Shown piece by piece: positions 22,842 through 32,353 of a stretch of 64,000 nt of DNA. The stretch spans positions 34,807,068 to 34,871,067 of the forward strand of contig JAYGXS010000004.1 in assembly GCA_036362985.1 (NCBI GenBank). The letters run 5' to 3'. The translations under genes were made by a program, and so were the position numbers. The notes beneath the pieces were generated by a model. That model ran no database searches and was not told where the DNA came from. It saw nothing but the letters and a program-made list of their open reading frames with translations. Position 1 is the stretch's first letter, and each line of letters begins with the position of its first letter. The stretch comes from Ligula intestinalis (taxonomy: Eukaryota > Platyhelminthes > Cestoda > Diphyllobothriidea > Diphyllobothriidae).

Positions 22842-23954
22842 TTAGGGGGAGCTGGTAGTCGGTTGAGGTGTTAAGCCGCTGGCTGTTGGATTAGCAGCTT
22901 TTGACCATGGTAACTGTGGTGCCGCGACGAAATTCTTTTGGGCGCAAAGGATGGGTTGGCGTAGCCTGATTGCGGCCGCTTCTGCCGTAGCCAGGAGACG
23001 CTGTCCAAGAAATTTTGAGTAGCTTGTGGGTACCTTGTAGATAACTCGGAAGGCCTCTTTGGCATCCACGCGATGGTCAGAGTCTACCAGATGCGCTAGA
23101 ATGTAACTGTTAACACCCTTTAGTTGACCCTTTCCTAACCATGCTGGGATGTGTTCTCGGACTCTTTTGGACAAACGCCGACTCGTGCGACCAATGTATC
23201 CCGCCCCACAGGAACAGGTAAATGAATATATGCACATGGATGTGGTCTGGGCTGGCAGTTTGTCCTTGATCTCTCCGTATAGGATGGGAGCAGTCAAGAA
23301 GAGTACGTGGGCGTTGGCTGCTGGGAAGGTGGTTGCTACAGCTTGACTCAGGCGCCTCCTTAGAAGTTCGCTTGGGCCGTCCCCTTGAAATGGGACCCTG
23401 ATAAATATTCGTTTCTTTTCTGCTGTTAGCATTGCAGTTTTTGGTGGCCTTTCAGCCATGTGCTTAGCGATAAATCGACTGGGGTACCCATTTTGTCGAA
23501 ATACACATTCAACAATCCTTAGCTCCTCTTCTATGCTATCATTCGAGCAGATCCTTTTCGCCCTTTGCGTCAAACATCGTACTAAATTACGTTTGAAGTT
23601 TAACGGTACGAAGCTCGCAAAATGGGTGTATTGCCCGGACCACGTCTTCTTACGATTTACCTTACGTTGAATGCTCCCATCAGCCCTTCTACTCAGTAGT
23701 ACATCAAGGAATGGAAGTGATCCAGATTCTTCTACTTCTACTGTAAATTTGATAGACGGATACACCTGATTCACTTTATTCATTAGAGCTGAAAAGTCGG
23801 TTTGGTCCGATGCAACAGCAAATATATCATCTAGGTAACGTTTGTAGTACATCAGATTATTTATCTGGTGGCTAAGTTGCGTAGCCTCTAGTTTGCCCAT
23901 GAATATATTTGTACATAGTAAAAATGCAGAACCTGTGACGCTGCCAGAAATGGA
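22842..23954 (-). pseudogene. PLE reverse transcriptase (C-terminal part) with GIY-YIG endonuclease
   Basis: Open from 23954 to the stop at 22842; the first ATG is at 23900, but the real protein started further upstream and is lost. The first 18 codons end in FLLCTNIF, a worn motif B (usual form MGSPLGPVLANIFM). Counting from the ATG, YLDD (residues 22-25) is the metal-binding motif C, VEESGSLPFLDVLL (about 56-69) is the next RT motif, and QNGYPSRF is the linker. The GIY-YIG domain is intact: CIY (223-225), C229, C231, YIG (235-237), R241/R242, H250, and a glutamate in TAEAAAIR (E307). PLE proteins copy RNA at a cut made by this endonuclease. Because the N-terminal RT fingers are missing, this copy cannot be autonomous. 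Confidence 0.9.
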
Positions 23955-23965
23955 TCAGCGTTAGG

Positions 23966-24636
23966 AAGGGGAAGACAGTTAAAAAATCTGCTAAGGCATT
24001 TTTCATAAATCAAGTTTCGAATGCCGTTTAGCAGATTTTAAGGAGAAAAACTGTCGAGTTTGCGGCTGGGGCCGGGAATCGGATGTCCTGCTGCTGAAAG
24101 TGTTGGAATTATGTCAGGAGGAGGCCATTGCAGTTGATCAATATCCTTATGGTCACATGAGGGGAAGATCGCAATGGGCACGAGAACATCGCCGAGTAGC
24201 GTAGTTGAGCCCATCGTACACCCTTGCTGGTTACCGGGTCTGCCGATCAGATATCAAAGCACAGGAGCCCAACGATCGTCAACAGTTATTCTAAGCAATC
24301 AAAGTACTAAAAATTAGTAAGCCCTATGGTTTTTAAAGGAAATATTTGCCAGATAAGTTTGGTGGCAAACCTTACTTGATGCCGAGCGGCAATGTAATTA
24401 GTCTAGCATCATAAAAAGAAAATCTGTTTTCATGCTTGTCCAACTGCATCACAAACGTGTTCACAGGTAGCATTAAAATATGAGCGAGTAAATAAGTATG
24501 CATGTGGCGGAAAGTGGTAAATGTGGGCATTAAGAGAGCAGAATTTTGAAATTAAACAATAGTGAGAAATGCGGGATCATGAGAAGGCAGGAAATAAGGA
24601 TCAATACGTACCGTAAGGAGATGGAAAGTAGATTCG
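23966..24636. other. Junction between PLE and Helitron; possible Helitron terminus
   Basis: No protein recognised. TGCCGAGCGGCA at 24379-24390 is a small palindrome, followed about 12 bases later by CTAG (24403-24406). This resembles a Helitron 3' end for an element on the plus strand, whereas the coding Helitron next door is on the minus strand. On the minus side a GAAAA/TTTTC hairpin lies at about 24419-24432, also near the same CTAG. Neither is followed by the expected T, so the real boundary is unresolved. Confidence 0.3.
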
Positions 24637-26180
24637 TCAGACTAAAACTTCTGGGTAAACGACATTTCTCGGAACGCCGTTGCGTGCCAATACGTACAAA
24701 TCGGTTTTTGAGCCCACCCGAGATATCGCAACGTAGAGCTGACCGTGGGAAAAGCACGATTCTTCCATGTGAATTCCAGCCACCCTGAAGATTTGACCTT
24801 GGGACTTGTTGATAGACATGGCGAAGCAAATATTCACGAGTAATTGAAGTCGTCGGAAATTAAACGGAGTGTCAGATGGCACGATAGGAATGCGGGGGTT
24901 ATAAGCAGTCTCCCCTTTTGCACAACTGGTCATAATTGTGGCCTCTATAAGGTATGATATCAGTCGCTTGACAATTAGCCTAGTGCCATTGCATAGCCGT
25001 GGTGCATAAATATTTCTCATCAGCATAACTGGCGTGCCAACCTTCAGAACCAGTTTGTGGGATGGAACGCCAGATATTTCCAAGCTGTTCAGGAATTCAA
25101 CTGGATAGTTAACACAGTCGGAAGGATCGACCGTCGTATCGAATGATTTGTACAGTTCTTCCTCACCTGGAAGGAGACGGCTAATTCTGCCATCAATGGA
25201 ATTGACGAATTTGTTGGTCGGAGCAAGAATTCATCGTCCGCATGGCCATTCTGCGTCGGTAAAGTTATTTTAGAGATCAGGAAAACTTTCTCTCTAAGAT
25301 CTTCGTCCCCGCTCAGCAAACTTGCAATTAAACTAATAGGAATGTTTCCAGTAGCATCACTGTTAACTTTTCCTTCGCCAACCTTCAAGATGTTGGTGGA
25401 GAATCGGTCGTTTTTATGGGCATTGTGTAGGAGAACTATCACATTGGTCGGGCGTTTAAATGTCTTCACCATCAACCATAGTGGGGAATATTTTAGGCAG
25501 AATTTTACCTGGTCACCCCTGGTACCCCTTTGAATCACCGGTAGCGTCTGGCGGAAATCAGAAAAAAACCATTGTGATGCCACCAATCGGAATGTTTTTC
25601 CTATGCCATCACGCAGCGTTCTGTCTACCGCTTCCAGTGCAATTCTGTTGGCCATGGTACACTCGTTCCAGATTATAGCTGAGCACCGTTTCAACAATTC
25701 AGATGATCCACTACCTCTGCTTATGTGGCATGTTGTGGTGCCATCATCAGGTAACATTAGAGGAAGCTTGAAATGTACTGTGAGCAGTTCGGCCACCGGG
25801 AAGTAACGTCGCCTCTATACCACCCGTGTAGCAGCCAAAACAATTTTGCTTTCTTTGCGCAGCTTAGCCAAAAGCAACTGAATGACGAACGTTTTACCAG
25901 TTCCACCGGGCGCATCCAAAAAGAAAACATGGTCGCCATTACTGCGGTTATGGACACTGTCAATAATAGTGTTGAATGCGTGAAGTTGATCGACCAGCAT
26001 CCTTGGTTTTTGAAGAGCCACGTATGCTGCCAGCTCGGTAACATTGTAGCAAAGTTCCCGCTAAAATTTCAGTCGGAAGCTGATTCCAAATGCTCCTGTC
26101 CAAAGGAGGAAATCCATACCTTTCAAGTTGCTCTCCCACCATTTCAAACAAAGTGTTTTCAATGTGAATGAGTGCCATGT
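24637..26180 (-). pseudogene. Helitron PIF1-like helicase domain, broken
   Basis: Frames in order: 26178-25960 (linker, IENTLFEMV ... YGFPPLDRS), 26021-25815 (Walker A DAPGGTGKT at 25916-25890, then VIQLLLAKLRKESKIVLA), 25796-25089 (LPLMLPDDGTTTCHI, Walker B-like IIWNECTMANR, FFSDFRQTLPVI, QRGTRGDQVK) and 25083-24637 (LKVGTPVMLMRNI, LCNGTRLIVKRL, CFAMSINKSQGQ, FSHGQLYVAISRVG, ending near NVVYPEVLV). These are the PIF1/RecD2-like motifs of Helitron helicases. Motifs I, II, III and the C-terminal motifs are readable, but three or more frameshifts break the protein. Confidence 0.92.
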
Positions 26181-26304
26181 TCTAGATGGCTGCATTGCAA
26201 TTTACGGGAAGATGGGCATTTTGCAACTGAAGTTGATGTCGGCAGTATTATGACATATCATGGAGGCAGTTCAACTCACATCTTCTGATCAACAACGCAA
26301 GCAG

Positions 26305-26979
26305 TCATCGTAATTGCAAAGGAGCGTAAGCAATGACAGCTTCAGCAATGGTGTTCTCCCACTGATTATCATCTCGAAGCAGACCACGCCTCGCACCGGC
26401 TTCTCTGTATGTAGAACACAGAAATCCGTCAATCGTCCTGAGATCTTCAAACGATATTTGACCTTTAACTTCATGGAGTATCATTCGTAAGTAGAAGCAT
26501 TCTTGTTGAGAGGGGTGAACAGTGTAAATTCTGCCCATTTTCATATCATACTTGATGCCCGGTTGTCCGTCAACTGGCATACCTACCTTTCGTCGGGCGC
26601 ACTTGTTTCGATTCCATGTGTAGTATGAGGGGGACCTGAATATGCAAAAGTGTCTGGGCAAACGAATCTTGCTGGCACAATTTGAAGAAAGTAGTCAAAG
26701 TTGTATCTTTATGAGTCTGAAGCTGACCCAAGATGAATCCTTTCGTAAAGATTTTCCAGAATGCCTCATTGCTGCTGATGTATCTGCTCATTTAATTCTG
26801 GGTAATCTCATCATTGTTGTTACAGTGGTTGAGAATGTACATGGTGGCATCGAATCCTTTGTTGATGCACTTGCAGACGTACTCGATGGACTTCGCTGAA
26901 TTGCAAAAGTCAACGTTGATGTGGACGTTGAATACTTTTGACAGTTAGGGGCAATACGGCACAATCCAACGGTTGTTAA
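26305..26979 (-). pseudogene. Helitron region between Rep and helicase, with mutated Tyr pair
   Basis: Continues the Rep-helicase protein. The catalytic tyrosine motif reads KSIEYVCKCINKG at about 26895-26855: the first Tyr (codon 26881-26879) is kept, while the second (codon 26869-26867), normally Tyr as in YVCKYVNKG, is Cys. Downstream are SRYISSNEAFWKIF (26788), TFFKLCQQDSFAQTLL, YYTWNRNKCARRK, VDGQPGIKYD, GRIYTVHPSQQECFYLR and WENTIAEAV, all Helitron landmarks. An in-frame stop lies in the NRWIVPYCP stretch. Confidence 0.88.
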
Positions 26980-27690
26980 TTACCACACCACCGTTTCGCC
27001 TACATTGATAACTGCTTCGAATCCACCAATCTCAGGTTGTTGCCTTCTATAGAGAGGGTTACTATCCCCATCACTCAGAGTTGCATCTAGAAAGCACTTG
27101 GGATATCTCTTGGTGCATTTTCCATCCTTCATGCAAGGGCTGTTAGGATTTATCTGACCGCATGAGCCATGCAACATTTGAGTTTTGATCGTTTCAAACG
27201 GGAAAGGGACAACGGATCGGTCCGGCAACTCTGCGCATATAAATTTGTCGACATCGGAAGAGTACAATTTTTCCTTCAGCCAGACCAAAATGTGAGCGTG
27301 CAGCAATCCTCTCTTTTGCCACTCAACAGTGTATATGTGACACTGAACATCACCGAAAATTTTGAATTTTGTGAATAGCCTCATCATGGTTTTCAACATA
27401 AGCCGAAATACCCGTGCGGACAAATCATGCCGATCCTATGGCTGTTGACCGGGAAACAACTCAGTAGTAATTTCAGGCCACGATGGGTTGCAAGTTAACG
27501 TAATAAATAGGTTCTGGTGACCATTATGCCTAACGTAAACCAACGCATCTTGGGTTTTCTCATGCATGTAGCGAGGAGACCCAGTGTGGCTTGACGGCAA
27601 GATGAAAAGTTGACCTCGACCAGCACCATTACCGCCATCAAAAAGGATATTGTCTCTAAGGTGGATATAGTTGTCCACGCGAAGTTCTTT
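26980..27690 (-). pseudogene. Helitron Rep (HUH) domain
   Basis: Two frames cover the Rep core: 27678-27436 (YIHLRDNILFDGGNG, LPSSHTGSPRYMHEK, LFITLTCNPSWPEI) and 27423-26980 (IFGDVQCHIYTVEWQKRG, then LLHAHILVWL, CGQINPNSPCMKDGKC). HAH at 27300-27292 is the HUH metal-binding motif, intact. Rep nicks and joins single strands during rolling-circle transposition. The break between the frames is a single frameshift region around 27430. Confidence 0.92.
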
Positions 27691-27699
27691 CTGGTATGT

Positions 27700-29096
27700 G
27701 CGGATTTAGCAAAGGCGTTCTGTTTCCATTTCGGCAAACATATCAAAAGCAAATTGCAAGAACAACGTTTTGAATCGACAAAGCACGTAAAAAGTTCGTT
27801 CCTGAATCATAAAGTGATATGAGTAGAAGGCTGAACAACTTACGGTTTTACGGGTGTCAATTTGAGGTATACAAAAGCATGAGAGGGTATTGTAAAGCGT
27901 CGTATGAACGGTGTGTCTCGTATATCCTTTGCAACCTATCGTCCCTCCTTCCCAAGACAATATGTCTGTTGCCGTGCTTCGTTTCTGACATAATGACGGC
28001 CACCTCGTTGCATGCGGAAGCATTGAATCTTCGTTGGTGTTCTCCACGAGGACGTTTATTGGCATCTGTGACAATAGTGAAGTCAATCGAAGTGTGAATC
28101 TCCAGGGTGGACTTGAAACTGTTAACGTAGCTGTAGCGCTGGTGTAGCATGTCTTGACGGGACAGTTTTATATGATGCTCTAACCCTGGGTACACTCAGG
28201 ATCGGCTTTGAGCCTGTAGGATTGTCTTCTACGAAATATATTTGTAGAAATTTTTGCTCGCCATCAGGAGGAGGTAATAACAAGTCAATTCGGTGGCAAA
28301 CCTGGCCTTCCACCTTAGAGGTAGGCATAAGTCCAACCTCACGAACAACGTTGGCACCAAAGGAGGTCATTTGAAAGGCACCGTTATTTTTCTAATATTA
28401 GAAAGAAAATTCTTCGATTCGTCAGTATATCCAGCAAGAAATGTTTGAAGTATTTCTGGCGGTAGGGGGAAGTTATTCAGTAGAACTTTGCCGTTGAAAC
28501 AGCACGTGCCGATCGTCTCACAAGTCCATTTTTTGCCTGACAATGTCCGCAACCTTCTACCATCTTCCGAATGGAAACATTTGCATCTTCCGCATAAGCA
28601 TGACTTGGGTTGTAATTGAGTGAGGCTTTATCCCACACTTGAGCATTTATGGAAGCAACCGACGGGCCAGAGTCTCCAAACCGTATGGGAATTGGTTGCA
28701 AACTGGAGTTTCCAGCATCGTTTGGGCGTTGATTCGCTCTCTGTGATGCTTGCATAGTCAGACGTGCACTTCTATGTCAGGGTAATTCGTTTTGCCGATG
28801 CTGCGAATCTCTTAACCTACCTAGCTCTCTCCTTCGCAGGGTTTGGACCTCAGTTTCTTGGGAGAAGTTAATTTGATGGCGAATCGCGTCTTCGCGTCTT
28901 CTTTGCGGCATTTGATCTTCGGTTTCTTGGTAGCGTCGATATCGCTGACATATGGCATTAGTCTCCGGGCGAAGCCGTCTCTCTGCCTGTGTTTCTTGCG
29001 AACTTCTATTAACATTGACAAGTCTCTTCTGTTCCTTCGTTTGAACTTGTGTTCTCGGGGCTGCTCTAATTCCAAATCTAACTAATGAAGAAGAAC
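27700..29096 (-). pseudogene. Helitron RepHel N-terminal region (Helitron-like N domain), broken
   Basis: Exon 2 starts at 29096. Its first frame is rich in R, E and Q with a repeating pattern around QETQAERR, QETEDQMPQRR and QETEVQTLRRR, as in other Helitron N-termini, up to a TGA at 28777. The same frame continues past that stop to 28477 with SLNYNPSHAYAEDA and the zinc-ribbon-like CGHCQAK. Shifted frames then give CCFNGKV, FPLPPEIL, YTDESKNFLSNIRK, MTSFGANV, DANKRPRGEHQRRFNA, NEVAVIM, HRSYDALQYPL and finally FAEMETERL near 27710. All are conserved landmarks of the Helitron-like N domain. At least four frameshifts and stops are needed to follow it. Confidence 0.88.
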
Positions 29097-29163
29097 CTAC
29101 AAATAGGTTTTTATTTTGAACAGAATAACATAAAGTGGAAATGAAATAAGTTTTTTACGTTAC

Positions 29164-29239
29164 CTTCAGTCACCAGCCCATCATCGTTTGTCGAGTTGTT
29201 TGTGTTCAAAACATGCCTGACGTCATCACTGTTGTCCAT
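29164..29239 (-). pseudogene. Helitron exon 1 (start codon and N-terminus)
   Basis: ATG at 29239-29237 opens a 25-codon exon beginning MDNSDDVRHVLNTNN. It ends in GAAG followed by GTAACG (donor at 29163-29162). A 67-bp intron (29097-29163) ends in TTTGTAG. Joining the exons keeps the frame (G|GT, glycine) and continues into the RxxE/Q-rich region, which supports a real intron and start. Confidence 0.6.
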
Positions 29240-32055
29240 AATGATAGTTTGTGAGGGTTTGATTGAAAGAGAAGGGATTTATGTGGTAGGCCATTCAACT
29301 TGAACTAATAGCTAGCCGCATCGCTGTGTCGGGAGGGGTGGGGGTGGCGGTCTTTCAACCGGCCGCGACAATTTATGCGTGAGTAACGGGGGAGGTCCAA
29401 GTGATAGTAGGTCAAGGGGTTTACGCTCAACCCAACAGAGAGAGGTGTAATGGGATCTTGAGCATCAGATTCTAGTCATAATTGGGGACCAGCGAAATGG
29501 GGGTGGGGGGAGGGGGTGAGAGGGGAATGAGTCCGACAATTAATGTCGTCCCGTGGTCATCGGCTCAAGTTTTGTTTGGGTGTGGGAGGACGCAAAATGT
29601 CGACCTCTTGAGACGGTGTCGGTGGCGTATGGATGCTTGGTTTACGGGGCGTGAAGTTGAAGCAGCTGTTCAAACACGGTTATAGTTCTTGCTACATTGG
29701 CGGGGGGTGACCATTCAAGCGGCCGCGACGACCTGGAAGCGACGACCCCTTCCCCACCCCCATTCACCCCCCATGGCGTATTCACATCCGCATTTCACGT
29801 CGGGCGTCACTTGAATCCTCACGCGCACAGTAGAATGAGGGAGCGACGTAGAGACCGACACACACAGGCGACCGAGAACGCGTGCCGACGAAGTGATCGT
29901 GGTGCTAACATACACTCGTCGAAGGCGCACAAGGCGTGTCAACCTGACTCCGGCGACCAATGATAACGGAGACACACACAAAGACAGTCATCGATTTTAT
30001 TAAGCACACAGATATCAAACTGCGCATATTAACTAAACCAACGCTTTTATTTTTTTAATGGTGAGTTTTGGTAGTCTAACCTTGCTCCAGCATAAGCAGT
30101 TGAATATGAAGCTTAGTCTCATACGCTTAGTTTTATGGTACCAGGACTAAGTGGACTAATAATATGAACGAAAATTACGATAACAAAACAAATTGATGGC
30201 TTGCTTCATTTAATTGTGCAGATAAAAGGCGTGACCGACGGACCTAATCGGCATGCTATGTGTAATTATTATTCAAACGTCAGTCCCGACCATGCTTAAA
30301 TGTAACGTTAAGTCATAGTTTAGGTACAGTTCGGTCGAAGTATGTTGATTGCGGTAGCGTTGTCCTCTAAAGTGCAATATGAGCGATATATAGATGGAAC
30401 ATAAAAGCACATGAGAATAACCAGCCGTCAGAGGTAGAAAACCGATGGATATTTTGAAACATAAAAACCTATTTGCGGCGGGCAAATGCCCTGTGAATTA
30501 AAATACCTTACGTAGGTGTTCATGACTTAGATAACCGCCTAAATGTTCCGTTATTCTCCTTAACGACCTAAAAAAACTCCCACATTTTTATATTTCTAAA
30601 TAAACAGGTCAATATATAGAATAAAAGACAAGTAAAGGATATCCTTCAATGCCTCTAACGAAAGGCGAGAAATGTCAAAGAGGAAAAAGAGCTATGCACA
30701 GCGCCACAACATGTACGATATTGCTTGAAATAATAATATTAAACAAAGTTTATTACATTTTTCCTCTTGAGGAGTGCTTTGATGAAATATATTGGGTCAA
30801 AAATCTGTTAACCTTACTTTTATTAAAATTACAGGTTAATCCCGATGGGATATTTTGACCACTTTTTTGACTTCCTCAAATGTGTAAGGTCCATCATCCG
30901 TTTGAAATGACAGAACTTTCTTTTTTACATATACTGGAATGATTTTCAGTGCATTTGTTTACCTCTAGGTTACCCTTTAAGATTGCACAAACACAGTTGA
31001 ATGGCAGAATGTAAATGCAATTTTGAGGAAATTACAAACCTTCTGCCCGTTCCGTTACAAAGTTTTCTATTCACTGATACTGATTTAATCGGAGAAAGTC
31101 TTTGTAAATCTTTCGCCTATGGCTTACTAGACGAAAAATGCTATTTCGTGGATGCTTATATATTTTTTTTGATTGCGTACCCTTTTTTGGTGTCGTAAAA
31201 TAACTAAGCGTTTCAAAATTGTGTTAATTAATTGTATGCCACAAAACGTATTAGATATGTAAAACCTAATTTTTGGAACTGACTCCAATGTTCTTATCCC
31301 ATACGTGCTCTTACCTCAATTTAACGAACCAAAAACAAGGTTTATGTTCTCCGTTGACACGTAATTAAAAGGTGTTTAGTCTTAATTAACTCTCTTTTAT
31401 AGTGCAACCCGCAAAACTAAGACGTTTTGATCAGCTGCGTTGACTAGAATAGGGAATTCCTTAGATATCGATAAATATTGGATTTGCCCAGTGTTGATCA
31501 TATTTTCCCCTCTATACATTGATCTGCACCGAATTTGTGATCCTAGCAACCAGTATTTTGCACCTCTCGACCATTCAATGAATGGAGTAGCAACCTCAAA
31601 TCGGTTTCTAACCATGCATGCATATTTCGAACTTCACATTTCACGAGATAGCCAATCTACTGAAGAAGATGTTGTTTCAGTCAATAGAAAATAAACATTA
31701 TAAGTAGCTAGTCGTGTTTTCGCAGAGTGCAGTTTTTGCCGGCAGCCTACACGAAGTGCCGTCGAAAGCCAGTATCTTGGCATGTCCGAAAAACCTCTGG
31801 ATTATGCAGCACGATAATCGAAAAGCCATCAACTTTGTTGCTCGAAACTGGAACGTCAATGTCTAATTCTGCAGGGGCAATGGAAATTTAACTAACCAAA
31901 GGAACAACAGTCCAAACAAAAGGCAAATACTAAACAGGGATGATGTTAAGAGCCAATAAAAATTATGGATTGCACGTATATCTAAGGACTGCGTACGCAC
32001 ATTGCAAACAAAGGCTACGGGTTGACTTAAATGGCGAACGAATACAGTGACTCAC
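29240..32055. other. Helitron upstream flank (GC-rich block) and AT-rich DNA
   Basis: From about 29300 to 29980 the sequence is much more GC-rich than the rest of the window, with G runs at 29498-29528. A motif of the form TTCAA-C/G-CGGCCGCGAC appears twice, near 29354-29369 and 29714-29729. This may be the Helitron 5' non-coding region or promoter, or unrelated. Open frames here on both strands look like low-complexity by-products. From 30000 to 32055 the DNA is AT-rich and I recognise nothing. Confidence 0.45.
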
Positions 32056-32353
32056 CTCCGAGGAAAATGGCTTTCGTGTGACCCGTGCCAACCAAAAAGC
32101 CGACAAAAAAGATGTTTGATTCCGCCGACACCAAAAACAAGTACATCGGTGCATGAGAGTTGTATACATTGACGGACTGACTCAAAAACCAAACGAAGTC
32201 TGACGGTATACAAACTAGTTTGAGATGAAAAACCTTGTCGCTATCATCAAAGAAGCCCATAGCTACAAGCCAAAAGGGACGGTGCCTCGGATCGGAGCCG
32301 ACGGCACAACTCCTTGTCGGAGAAGTGGGTGTCTTCAAGTGCCCGTCTGTGAG
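32056..32353 (-). CDS. Candidate internal exon of an unknown membrane protein
   Basis: A 298-base minus-strand block is open throughout and bounded by good splice signals: acceptor TTTACTTGTAG just before 32353 and donor GGAG|GTGAGT after 32056. The translation has a polar start (PTSPTRSCAVGSDPRHRPF), then two hydrophobic stretches around CIPSDFVWFLSQSV and MYLFLVSAESNIFFVGFLVG, so it could be part of a membrane protein. I do not recognise the family, and neighbouring exons were not found. The surroundings are AT-rich without transposon remnants. It could also be chance or an unrecognised repeat. Confidence 0.3.

Larger units (their letters stand above)
22665..23965 (-). mobile_element. 5'-truncated Penelope-like element, best preserved copy
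   Basis: Minus-strand element holding the 3' half of the PLE open frame and a hammerhead ribozyme downstream of its stop. It is cut off at about 23960, inside the RT before motif B; the sequence beyond is unrelated to PLE. Short G/C runs and a CT-rich stretch separate the stop codon (22842) from the ribozyme. Its open frame is intact over more than 370 codons, so it is much younger than the fragments in the 9-14.6 kb cluster. It also belongs to a different PLE lineage (YLDD; C-S-C-G endonuclease start). Confidence 0.88.
24637..29239 (-). mobile_element. Helitron (rolling-circle transposon), degenerate autonomous copy
   Basis: The minus strand encodes, in order, an RxxE/Q-rich N-terminal region, the Helitron-like N domain, a Rep domain with an HUH motif, and a PIF1-like superfamily 1 helicase: the RepHel arrangement specific to Helitrons. 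At about 4.6 kb it covers most of a full protein of the usual ~1,400 residues. It is split into at least ten frames by frameshifts and stops, so it is inactive. No RPA or OTU domain was seen. The region is more GC-rich than its flanks. Termini (5' TC, 3' CTRR with hairpin) could not be fixed. Confidence 0.92.

Noticed and set aside
29482..29981. Open frames in the GC-rich block as genes
   Set aside because: Long frames on both strands are expected from high GC with few stops; the translations are low-complexity.
31655..31700. CTGAAGA ... AAAATAAA near 31660 as a hammerhead tail
   Set aside because: There is no GAAA at the right spacing and no convincing helix II.
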